Source of the DNA: Siphonodentalium dalli
Taxonomy: Eukaryota > Mollusca > Scaphopoda > Gadilida > Siphonodentaliidae
Direction of reading: 5' to 3'
Length of the DNA: 64,000 bases
NCBI GenBank assembly: GCA_032622095.1
Contig: CP136063.1
Coordinates: 213,115,982-213,179,981 of the forward strand
Numbering within the stretch: position 1 is the first letter of the stretch; each line of letters begins with the position of its first letter. The position numbers and the translations under genes were made by a program. This document shows, in pieces, positions 55,701-64,000 of this stretch. The notes beneath the pieces are model-generated. The model made no database searches. It was not told the DNA's origin and saw only the letters and a list, made by a program, of their open reading frames with translations.

Positions 55701-58700
55701 TTCGGCATAATCCGCTGTTTGTTCTGGGAATTCTACTTTCCGTTTCTATATATAGCGCGGGTTTTCCGAACAAAAATGGCGAAAACCGATCGCCCGAAAG
55801 TCAAGTTTTCTATGTGCTTTCAGAACAATTCCCGCACTAAAAACTTAATGACATAATGGAGGATCAGAACGGTAGTTTTGTTGACAATTTTCGCAAGCAA
55901 CTTGTCAAAATTGGAGCAAATTAGAACTCTTGTGTCTGACTTGCCAAGTTGCCATGCGTGTGATGTGCATTTTGACATCTGTGTTGATAAAATAATCGGA
56001 GAACCGAATCACACAGTTTCGAAATATAGTTCTTCCGTTTTAGTGGGACTTTTCAAACTTAAGGTTCATTTATTTAGTGTATTACATTTATATCTCCAAT
56101 GTTTAATTAATCTATTTATTATTTTATTTATTGACACACATAATTACGATTACAATGGAGAATTCATCGTAATTTGCGTTGTTGTCCAAAATCTACGGAA
56201 TATTTTCAACGGAAAATGCCGAACACAGTTCGCGAGGTCAACCGAGTTCGCATACTTTTAAAAAATTGTCAACATTGAGGTAAATGTCTCTTTTCGCATT
56301 AAATTACCGTTTTAAATTCACAACTGATGTGGGTTTCAGATAAAATAGCATGTCTTCTGCGGAAAATATCCGTTTATTGTCGCAATTGTGATATTTTATT
56401 TCATATAATTGTGGTTTTATTTGAGCTGGTCACTAACGCTTAAGTCGTGTCATAAGAATGCATGGGCCTGGAACTCGGTCTAAAGACCGGCACCTCCATC
56501 CCAATATCTTAGCCGGTTTTAGTACGAGAAGACTTGGACTAGTTTTTCTGGTGTGATTTGGGACGATTATCGGTGGAGTTTTGAGATGGAAAATACAGTT
56601 TTAAATACCGGCGCTGCGTGTAGCCGGTAAAACGGATATTTTGCATTGGAAAACCTACCGAAAAACGTCCCAAATCAAGCAGACAGCATGTTTATCCCCA
56701 TTCTAAATCACACACATCGCAAAATCATGCTATAGCCATACAAATCTACCCACGAGTTGCTGCAGTGGGCGGTATATAATTGATTTTGTCAAAGAAGCAT
56801 AGGATTGAACATATTTAAAAAAAAGCACATGTCATTCTCAATATGGTGGGACCACTTTCGATCCAGATAGATGTCAAGGGGCGGATCAAGATGTCAGTAA
56901 CACCGGATATTCTGTGCAGTAAATATCCATAGTACTGATAGAGTTCTGGTGAGTTTTCGCGTGTTTCGTATGTTTCTGAGACTGATGAGTTGGACTACTT
57001 ATCTCATCTGAATATGAGTCCGTACCATATTCGAATCATGTATACACATATATTATGGGTGGATTAATTAAATTAATTGAACAGTCATCTCAGCAGTCAA
57101 ATTTGCTCATTCAAAAAGGCGAATGAAAATGACGTATACATAAGTCAATGTTAACACGAACATGCATGCTGTCGTTTCGGATAACAGTTTAGTCGTATCC
57201 GAATCGGGTTTGTATTAAGACCCCACATGGCGAAACAATACCATACGACTATGGTAATATAAGACGGTCAAGTTGTGGACACAGTTAATACCATGTATTA
57301 AGGAGGTTATCCTGCCATATATAATAAAGACACTTCATCTTACTTGCCATGCATTAAATTTTGTCCTCAGAGACAGGGTTTGTGTTTTTAATTTTTTACT
57401 GGGGTGATATCTCGCCCAACCTCGATCAAACCGATCAACAAGGAGACCAATGTAGATATTAGAGTATTGTTCAATTAAACGTCGCAACAAAAGATAAATA
57501 ATTATGCGTCCGGGGGGGGGGGGTCGGAAAAAAATGTCCAGGCACGTATGCTGATTTTTTACTTTTGACCCTTGTTGGGACCCACCCACCCCACTCCAAA
57601 TTGTTTTCCGTTTTCGGCAGTTTTTTCCGACCATTTGCACACCCACCCCCTTTTAACACTAAAACAGAGATTTGTGCAGGGGGGGGGGGGGTGGAATTTT
57701 GTTTTCCGGGCACATATGCCAGGGTGGGTGGGTGGTCGATAGGACCAACAAACATTTTTTCCGCAACTCAAAAATATTATACAAACAGTATAGCCTGTAG
57801 CCCATGCTAATGGATTGAATTTTGAAATCCAAGATGGCTGCTGGCAGCCATGTCTTTTTTGACCGAATGACCCCAAAATGACTCGTTCCTATTTACATGT
57901 CAATGTTAACATCCATGACTTAATAGTGTGCACTGAAATTCATATACAGCTGTTTACAGTGAATTTCCCACCCAAATCTCTGTTTTAGTGTTAAAAGGGG
58001 GTGGATGTCCAAAAATGGTCGGAAAAAACTGCCGAAAACGGTGAAAAAAATGGACGCGGGGGTGGGTGGGTCCCAACAAGGGTCGAAAGTCAAAAATCAG
58101 CATACGTGCCTGCTAATTTTTTCCGACTCCACCCTGACTTGCGGGGGGAATTCACTGTAAACAGCTATATATGAATTTCTGTGCATACTATTTGTGATGG
58201 ATTGTATAGAACATTCTGTACTATACTATAGTCTGGGGCATATCAAACAAAATGGCCGCCATGACAGACGCCATTTTTTCTGGAGTCTGAAAGGTCACTT
58301 TTTCTAGTTAGCATCCGGAAAACAGAATCCGGCTTTTAAGTTTGTACTTTGTGACCTTTTGACCTGGTTGACCTTGATCAGATATTCACAACCACATACA
58401 CCCCGTTGTATATAGACATGCACGCCATTTCGTTTGGTATATAACATGTCCCCACTACATGTATTTAAATGCACTTCTTGAATAATATAGGCCCGGAACT
58501 GTACATGGTAGGGGAAAATTAAACAGTGTAAATGGACGTGGCTGTATGGGGTCTCAGTTGGTGTGTCCACCTAAGATTTTCTTAATGCGCATGCACCCCC
58601 GGATTGAGTAGTTCCATTTGCACCCTATGTTATAGTCCAGTCAAATTACGACATATATCGGTTGGTAATGTTTACATAATTTATTTTATTCTTAATGTAT

Positions 58701-61700
58701 GCAGGGGCTTCTTCCTGACAACATATAAAACATTCGCTGCGAGATATGTTTGTAATGTATGGAAATTGTAATCGTTTCTCCCAGTTCTTTTCGATCGCAT
58801 TTGTTTAAGGGTAGTTAGATTGAAATGGACCCAACATTGAAAATATCCTACTATATACAAGGCATGTATTAGCATGAAATTAAAACACAAACAAACATAC
58901 GTATACGCCCACCCATGTGCACACACACCCCTCCCCCGCCCACCAACACACACAACGTCAAAGAAACATCGGCCATGTGCAGACCTGTTCGAAAGATAAT
59001 GGTATATTCCATATAATGGGGATATTTTACTAGCTCAAGTTCTAAAGTACGTGCCATTCTACGGATTTTCTTTCGTGCACGCGAATCCGAACTGGCGGAA
59101 CCAGCTTCACCAATGATTTAAGGAAATGTTAGGCGGTCTGCATCCTATATTGACCACACCGCCGTCAACAATTCATAAGTGAATAACTGACAAAATTGAT
59201 AGCTTTTATAATGAAGTATGACTTAATATATATTACATAATTATTATAATAATTGAAAATCGATTCATTAGAATGCGTGACTGACATTGAGTGATTATCA
59301 GTACTAATTCACCGACAAAAACAGTCAAAATGCGAAATATATAATCCGCATCTTTGACATCCCAACCCCGGTTTGGCGACATCTTATTGCAGTGTCGATC
59401 CGCGGCTTTGACCCCCATAATTATGGTGGGTACCTACACTTGATCGCGGTTAGTGATTTTTTTCTTTACGAATCGCACTGTAGGGTGGAACAACTTAAGG
59501 TTACTCGAACATATATTTTCTATTGATACACACATTTTCCGCCGTTAGCAGCGGCTAATTATACCTCAAACGAACTATCTAACGTCAAAAATTGTCTAGG
59601 ATTTATGATAAAAACGGATATGAGCCGGAATGTCCATTAAATGTAGCGGGGCGACAGCAAGCTACCATAATGAGGGAACATTACGCTTTACGAATTTATG
59701 TTTTAAATAGTGGATAGCAACGTCAACCTGGCGATAAATGCATTCATCTGAGGGAGGATATGTTCATTTATCAAAAACCGCATGGTCCGGTTTCGTCATA
59801 CATTCCGGGTTGGTGATATCAGGTACACGGGTTGAACTTTGTGTATAGCATATATGGTCATGTAGTAGCATCGTTTGGTGTCATAATTAAAACGTCCAAC
59901 CCTTCAAATGAATTCGTAGAAAACACCTGTATTTGTGATTGCCACAATATAGTTGTAAACATTTTATTGAAGGAACTTGTCAATATCTGAGCAACGCTCA
60001 CGTGCGAATGAATCAACTGTGACACGATAACACCAGTCGGCAGTCGCCACGTAGATACGCCCTCACTCTAGATAATTTACAGCTCCACCCTTTGATTGAT
60101 TGTTTGACAATTCTAAACCGCGATGAAGCAAATACGGATTCGTCATCTCAAGTTTAGCCTCGGTAAAGCTGGTTTAGCTGGACCGCCGAATTAGATGGTT
60201 TAGTTGCTGGTTTAAGCTTATAAAACGCAGACAAATTATCGAAATTGACAAAAACTTATCCCCGCACGCTGTATAGGTGTGAGTGATTGTCGCTTATAAA
60301 TTTCCAATCAAAATATGGTCGCTGTCGTAATTATTGATTTTCGCAATCAATAAAACGAGGCGGTCCGCATTAGGAAAGTACGATTAATTATCTCGACGAT
60401 ACAGAGACACTACTGCTAAACCAACGGTCTGGCTGGACCAGGTTTAAACCAAAGATGACGAATGCGTCACTTAAACCTGCGTTCGCGGGTTTAAACCACG
60501 GAGTTTGCTGACTCACGGCGGTTTAAACCTAGAGGTTTACGTAGACCAGGTTTAAACCGGAGATGACGAATCGGGCCATTATGTTTGGACTTATCTAGGA
60601 AATTATTATACGCTTCCTGGTATAAACCTGTATACAAATATTTGCAATTGTCGTCCTTTTCATTTTGGTGTCATAATGAGCTAAAACTTAGACTGGGATA
60701 CCAAAAGTCCAAAATGTATCAGTCTACATGATAAAACTCCATGCCAATACTCCGATACATATGCTGTTTTCTGAATGTACAGCCTTCCAGAAGTAATCCT
60801 ACCTACTCATCAGAATAGAAAGATATGGGTAATATGACCCTTTGTCTAGCATGGGATAACTGTCCATACATGGGGTACCATGTTTCCATCTCCTTGTGTG
60901 CGAAATATGTGTCTTGGAAAATAATCCGGTTCATGTTAGCATAAAAAATTCAACGAGTCTATTGCGTGGTGATGAAACTGAACGAACCTGTATGATGTGG
61001 CGGTTATATAATTTGCTGGATATGTCCTCTTGCGGACTGGGCAGCAATTTCTATTGGTCGATGAGATCCATTTTTACATACTTTTAGAACGGTATACATG
61101 AGACCAATGTATCAGTAGCTCCGTTCTTGTGACCACGCCTCGTTGATAGAGGGTAACTAACGATTCGTATCAACATGAGTTATTTGATGAGATATATATC
61201 CGAATTTGTTAATTGGTTAATTCTGTTATTCGCGGTGGCAGTTTGTTACAAATAGCCATGGAGTGCCAAGTATGCTTAAATGTCGTGTTAGATTTAATAT
61301 AACCTACATAATTCCCTTATTCTTTTCGCAAAGATAGTCAGACAGCCATCTTCCTTAAATCAATCATGTTTATTGTGAAATAATTTGCACGACATGCCAC
61401 CGAATTCGAAGAAGAAATCTTACTTGAGCGCGAATGAAGGCAATCGTGGGTACCAACCTGGTTGTCATTTTATTAGAACTGGCCACTGTTACGTCCTAGT
61501 ATTACAAAATTATATGAATATAATAGGACTATTGGTTGTATAAGGCATTGCATTGCGATGGTGGTGTTAATTGCGACATGACAGATTTGACAATTTCCAT
61601 GCATATACCGGCCACCATATTGGCAGCCATCTTTGGGTTAATATTTACAAATTATTTCCATCCACGCTACAGTATTGTCTTTATGCATTTCGAGAAGATG

Positions 61701-63976
61701 ACAACACTAGATTTTCGATTAGTTTTGGACTAAACAAATTAAATATTTAATACAAAATTGGGACCATGAGGTGTTTTGTGTACCGGTTTCACTTAAATAA
61801 TCTAGTCGATGGATCGGGATATATATGTTACATAAAACTGTAGCAGTTTATTAACGACCGTTGCGTTAGTTAAGAAATTTTGGCAAGTAATCGTGAGTTC
61901 TTACAAATTTCTCAATTCCCACCTATATACCGGCCATCATATTGGCAGTTTTTAAACCAAGACGGAACGAACTTACCGTATGCACTAATTATCTCAACCC
62001 TTAATACATTATTTTCATTTTTGCCTCCCGGAAGAAGACAAAATGCATTTTCGATTATATTTTTGGGGAAAAAAACTAAAATTGGGCCAGGAGGTACATT
62101 ATGTAATATTGTTACTTTAATGATCGACTGTGTCGATCCAAACATATATATTAGACAAAACCTTAGCAATCTATCAACGTCCGTTGTGTTAATTTCGCAA
62201 TTTGGCACATAATCGTGCGTTCTGTGTGCCTTACACCACAGCCTGACGCCTCTCAGCTTCAGGGGGAGGGTTGATTTTTCTGCCTTTGATAATGCGACCA
62301 GCAGCGATGAGTGATATATTAGAACGTAGCTAATTGGCAGTAGTTTCCCATGGTATAAAATAATTGTGCATAACCATCTTACTTCTGGTTTTATAAGAAA
62401 CGAAAGAATCGTCATATTCTTCTCACCCTAAAAATTATTTGACGACTGTCATTCCGAGATTCAATGGTTACATGTATTACCTTACTCTGGTTATCGCCCC
62501 ATTGACAGGTATCAAAATTGGACGAATATCTCTTCTCAAAAGGTGTGAATATAGGCTGTCAAACATGTCGGCTTTATTTAATAAATGACCGATGTTATCA
62601 CTAGGTGCCCCAATACAACCACGCGGTACGAAAAAGGTCCGCCTATCTGACAAATCAAACATACGAATTCCGAAAGTTAAGTGTTCTTGCTAACCAAAAA
62701 TGTAGGTTTCATAAATTCCCTCTCGAGGCGACACCTTTGTCCATATTTGCCTAGACTATAAGATCACTATTGTTTTCCACTTGGATGTCACATTGTTTTG
62801 CCATCTTCGAATCAGCGACTTCGTACTGTGGTATTGACGCGGCGAACTCGCTGTAAACTGAACACCTGGCTTCGGACAAACTGCTCGATCGCAAGCCGCA
62901 TTAGCTGGCTGCTTGTACGTTCCGAGTGTTTCGTCTGTGTTGGGTAGGGTACTTGGGTATATAAAGATTCCACGCCAAGATTATAGAACAGTTGTTTAAT
63001 GTTTCAACCTGAATGGCAGAAAACACAGTATAAGATAGAGCAAGTTTTAGACCATTAACATGTTAACCGAAAGTAAATCAAATGCATGTAATATAGTAAA
63101 TGTACAACAAATCCACACACATGTGACATGTCAAAAAGGACTTAATAATACCATTTATGTGTGACAAATGACAATTACCGTTAAATGGCATTGTTTACCA
63201 AATCAATGAAGATTAAATATAAGGTTAAAACAATGACGTGAAATAAACAAATGAATGCGACATTAATAGCTCACTAAGCAATAAATAAAACATCTAATGG
63301 AATGTCCATCAACAAGCTGTCAAATGCTACATGTAGGGGGCAACAATTTTCAGCCACTTTCATTATGACATGGATCAGAAATTAACAATTTGTATCATCG
63401 GGCATATGAGTATCTCGGTTCATAATGAACAGGGACTAATTACAATAGGAAGCTGTTCAATATTCGCTTAATCTGCTCATGTCAAATACTCAGACGTTGG
63501 CGGGACGTAATTGTATAGTTATTGTATCAATTTACAGAATCAATTATCACATGGTAAACATCGCGTAACATCAGGATTGATTCCGATCGTCAAAGTATGC
63601 CTCATTATGCTATCTCAGTGAAAGTTCCCGCCCGCATTGACGGAAAATAAATAATTGGTCGTCTGCAACAGGACCCTTTATAGTACCTCGGATAACACCG
63701 ATCACCGTGTTATACACCGATGTCATAAAGCTGTCAGCTATTGTCTCCGATTACGGTGTGTATACTAAATGGATTATAGCGTTGTTATATTTAACGGTAT
63801 TTTATTTACAGACTACACATACAACGCTCAGTTTGGTTTATGGTTCAGAATTGGAATAAATAACACACAAACATGGCTCGAGAGCAAAGCCCTGTGTGAA
63901 TGTGAACGAGGACATCTGTTTGAGATCAAGAACCAAGTGATGCATGATTGGCTGATTAGTCTCATGACATATACAG
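43750..63976 (+). CDS. Secreted PAN/apple-like plus C-type lectin domain protein (partial, first two exons)
   Basis: Exon 1 43750-44023 (donor GAAG|GTGAGT, phase 1) and exon 2 63812-63976 (acceptor TTTACAG|ACTAC, donor ACAG|GTGGGT, phase 1), joined in frame. The ATG at 43750 is chosen because it opens a hydrophobic signal peptide (about residues 3-18) with a likely cleavage near 20; the frame is open further upstream. Residues 30-90 hold C34, C50, C54, C58 and C70 in the spacing S.LHCA..C....CKEFAFN......CH of PAN/apple-like modules. Residues 92-146 read W.RIGI, then 'WLESKALCECERGHLFEIKN' and DWLISLM, the first half of a C-type lectin fold. Inferred role: extracellular carbohydrate or protein recognition. 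The calcium/sugar-binding half and the C-terminus lie beyond the window. Confidence 0.78.
44663..44775. mobile_element. Short CAGTAATG MITE, 113 bp
   Basis: CAGTAATGGCCTAAATAATTAACTC... with inverted end GGCATTACTG, flanked by TA on both sides (44661-44662, 44776-44777). It keeps AACCACAGCAGAATTATGGG and AACTTTTCAGGATTT of the 193-bp version but lacks the central loop. Confidence 0.78.
47090..47215 (+). pseudogene. LINE reverse transcriptase fossil
   Basis: Two frames joined by a frameshift near 47128 read 'QGNVLGPILF' and then 'IYINNLPDNL...CKGFADDTK', i.e. RT motif 'QGS.LGP.LF..YINDLP' plus FADD. Only about 40 codons remain. Confidence 0.65.
47350..47560 (+). repeat. Tandem repeat of 29-31 bp with palindromic core
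   Basis: 'CAGTCACTTCATGAAATGACT' units start near 47406, 47437, 47466 and 47495, with degenerate units on both sides. Each unit can fold on itself (AGTCA.TTCATGAA.TGACT). Confidence 0.8.
47564..47940 (+). pseudogene. KRBA2/Ginger-like DDE integrase fossil
   Basis: Three frames in order. 47564 onward: 'SRGQVDIIYMQSM', 'GPFKWIMVYQGQLTKFCIL', 'PLTSKRAAEAAFQL' and 'LLGAPVMIQ'. About 47785: 'SVERANGDIK'. 47842-47936: 'MADNNANDWSMGIKFVQF' and 'YHASIKRS'. This is the order seen in KRBA2-like proteins and Ginger-type transposases with a retroviral-type integrase core. The first catalytic Asp (QVD) and the Glu (SVERAN) are visible; the segment with the second Asp (DNG) between 'PVMIQ' and 'SVERAN' is deleted. 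Frameshifts rule out activity. Confidence 0.75.
48214..48354. repeat. Foldback element, about 60-bp arms
   Basis: ATCTCACACTCGTCCTATTTTATA... pairs with ...TATAAAATAGAAACTCATGTGAGAT around CTCGGTAAACCTCGG. It is followed by CCTCTATATA, as at 7350, and is the reverse complement of the flank at 8619. Confidence 0.78.
48600..49080. repeat. Diverged direct duplication of about 300 bp period
   Basis: Two blocks share 'AAAATTTTCCTAAAA/CCCAAAA', 'AAAATC.TAAAATTC.C.CAAATT', 'GTTTCGTAACTA/GTTTGTCACTACATGAA', 'TTGTGTATAGAATGAC/GGAGTCAC' and GA.GGAACCA. First block about 48600-48790, second about 48905-49070. Confidence 0.5.
49535..50400 (-). repeat. Dispersed repeat, inverted relative to 61845-62755
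   Basis: GTGTCGCCTCGAG.GGGAATTTATGA, TTGTCAGATAGGCGGAC, 'AGAAATATTCGTCCAATTTTGATACC' and GCATCTCGGAAT recur as reverse complements in 62395-62755. 50100-50300 matches the reverse of 61845-62170 (AATTGGGAAATATGTAAGAACGCAC). Non-coding as read. Confidence 0.65.
51618..51720 (+). repeat. GTTTAAACC repeat fragment
   Basis: GGCCGGATTCGTCATCTCCAG, then three GTTTAAACC units within 45 bp. The same end sequence bounds the element at 60136-60577. Confidence 0.6.
53075..53900 (+). repeat. Segmental duplication, copy 1
   Basis: Aligns with 56763-57480 plus 58188-58300: TATAATTGA.TTTGTCAAAGA, 'TCAATATGGTGGGACCACT', 'GTACTGATAGAGTTCTGGTG', 'TTAATTAAATTAATTGAACA', 'GACAGACGCCAT.TTGTCTGGAGTCT'. Copy 1 is uninterrupted. 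Confidence 0.75.
54722..54830 (+). repeat. AATAAAGAGCGTT dimer module with wide spacing
   Basis: AATAAAGAGCGTT at 54722-54734 and 54818-54830, with CTATTCCTGATTTGG at 54801-54815. Confidence 0.65.
55285..55335 (+). repeat. AATAAAGAGCGTT dimer module, degenerate second half
   Basis: AATAAGGAGCGTTC 55285-55298, CTATTCCTGATATGG 55307-55321, then TACAACGAGCGTC. Confidence 0.6.
55368..56541. mobile_element. Mutator-like non-autonomous DNA transposon, 1174 bp
   Basis: The terminal inverted repeats begin TAGTCCAAGTCTTCTCGTAC and match perfectly for 62 bp; weaker pairing (CTATGACACGACTTA / TAAGTCGTGTCATAAG) extends the arms to about 100 bp. The flanks carry the 9-bp direct duplication GTTTTTCTG (55359-55367 and 56542-56550). 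Known: long TIRs with 9-11 bp target duplications are the signature of Mutator-like elements. No transposase is visible. The interior has an unrecognised 127-codon frame (55878-56261) and short ATG-started frames near 55787 and 55858, which could be captured host sequence. Confidence 0.8.
56763..57480 (+). repeat. Segmental duplication, copy 2 (left part)
   Basis: Diverged direct copy of 53075-53680, about 3.68 kb away. The alignment breaks near 57480 at the foldback element and resumes at 58188. Confidence 0.75.
57481..58187. mobile_element. G-rich foldback element inserted in duplication copy 2
   Basis: A G-rich block at 57508-57735 (poly-G, ...GTTGGGACCCACCCACCCC..., 'CAGTTTTTTCCGACCATTT', 'TAACACTAAAACAGAGATTTG') recurs inverted at 57965-58140. 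A second, inner pair frames the right half: TATACAGCTGTTTACAGTGAATT (57943-57965) and its reverse complement (58149-58171). Absent from copy 1 of the duplication, so inserted after it. Confidence 0.68.
58188..58300 (+). repeat. Segmental duplication, copy 2 (right part)
   Basis: GTATAGAACATTCTGTACTA, 'GGCATATCAAACAAAATGGC', 'ATGACAGACGCCAT' match 53790-53891. Confidence 0.72.
60136..60577. mobile_element. GTTTAAACC-rich MITE, about 440 bp
   Basis: Left GGATTCGTCATCTCAAGTTTA and right TTTAAACCGGAGATGACGAATCGGGCC are inverted copies. Inside are repeated AGGTTTAAACC and CTGGACC motifs in both orientations, plus an inner GATGACGAAT. No coding sequence. Target duplication not resolved. Confidence 0.62.
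61480..61840 (+). repeat. Diverged tandem relative of the 61845 repeat
   Basis: 'CCATGCATATACCGGCCACC', 'ATTGGCAGCC' and 'GGGATATATATGTTACATAA' parallel 'CCACCTATATACCGGCCATC', 'ATTGGCAG' in the next block. Boundaries approximate. Confidence 0.5.
61845..62755 (+). repeat. Dispersed repeat, inverted relative to 49535-50400
   Basis: See the partner at 49535. 'ATCAAAATTGGACGAATATC', 'GTCCGCCTATCTGACAAATC' and 'TCATAAATTCCCTCTCGAGG' are reverse complements of that copy. Open frames here on either strand are not conserved between the copies. Confidence 0.65.
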
Positions 63977-64000
63977 GTGGGTATTGCTATACCAGTATGA

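Larger units (their letters stand above)
44024..63811 (+). other. 19.8-kb phase-1 intron of the PAN/lectin gene
   Basis: GTGAGT...TTTACAG. It hosts the MITEs, fossils and duplications listed separately. Segments where I recognise nothing include about 44780-47080, 50560-51610, 52210-53070, 58310-60130 and 60600-61450; 62760-63810 also holds no recognised feature. Confidence 0.72.

Noticed and set aside
55878-56261. 127-codon frame inside the Mutator-like element as a transposase
   Set aside because: No DDE motif, zinc finger or MULE-like pattern; too short. Kept only as possible captured sequence.
57335-57876. Overlapping - strand frames of 94-105 codons
   Set aside because: They cross poly-G/poly-C tracts and the inverted G-rich repeat; proline/glycine runs come from those tracts.
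58681-59057. - strand frames with a Gly/Cys-rich start
   Set aside because: Low-complexity CACACACC sequence read backwards; no domain.

Overview
The window reads as nuclear DNA of an animal, most plausibly a marine invertebrate and probably a lophotrochozoan such as a bivalve. The reasons are spliced genes with GT-AG introns, a very dense and layered load of LINEs, foldback elements, DNA-transposon relics and satellite-bearing Helitron-like elements, a PAN plus C-type-lectin gene, and poly-G and TA microsatellites. The species call is inference; no rRNA, tRNA or mitochondrial marker is present. Only two host genes can be supported, both on the + strand.

Layout. 1-5118: a head-to-tail array of short Helitron-like elements. 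Two types alternate: A carries 122-bp monomers and ends in a hairpin plus CTAG; B carries about 127-bp monomers rich in TGACCTTGA. 5876-6510: the 3' end of a LINE. 8012-20298: a complete four-exon gene for a 258-residue PhyH-family Fe(II)/2-oxoglutarate dioxygenase. Its introns hold foldback elements, a tRNA-derived SINE, a 165-bp tandem repeat, a solo Helitron-like element with the same ends as the 5' array, and half of a TA-flanked MITE.

21640-33500: retrotransposon territory. A jockey/CR1-type LINE on the - strand is split by a + strand LINE that keeps an intact 1165-codon ORF2. Downstream lies a decayed - strand relative of the + LINE, itself interrupted by a 2.2-kb element with Harbinger-like ends and by a near-perfect hairpin. 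33500-43166 is mostly unassigned AT-rich DNA with diverged tandem repeats, poly-G runs, a palindromic TA-flanked MITE, and a broken copy (38745-39125) of the region around exon 1 of the second gene.

43167-63976: the second gene. An array of eight 43-bp repeats lies just upstream of an exon coding a signal peptide and a PAN/apple-like cysteine module. A 19.8-kb phase-1 intron follows, then an exon coding the first half of a C-type lectin domain; the gene runs off the window. The intron carries an RT fossil, a KRBA2/Ginger-like integrase fossil, a Mutator-like element with perfect 62-bp terminal repeats and a 9-bp target duplication, a 3.7-kb-spaced segmental duplication, and several foldback families.

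No operon or multi-gene pathway is visible. The two host genes are unrelated: one is a predicted intracellular oxygenase, the other a predicted secreted or surface recognition protein. What stands out is the transposon biology: tandem Helitron-type arrays, a recently mobile Mutator-like element, and a short recurrent module built on AATAAAGAGCGTT that I cannot assign to a known family.
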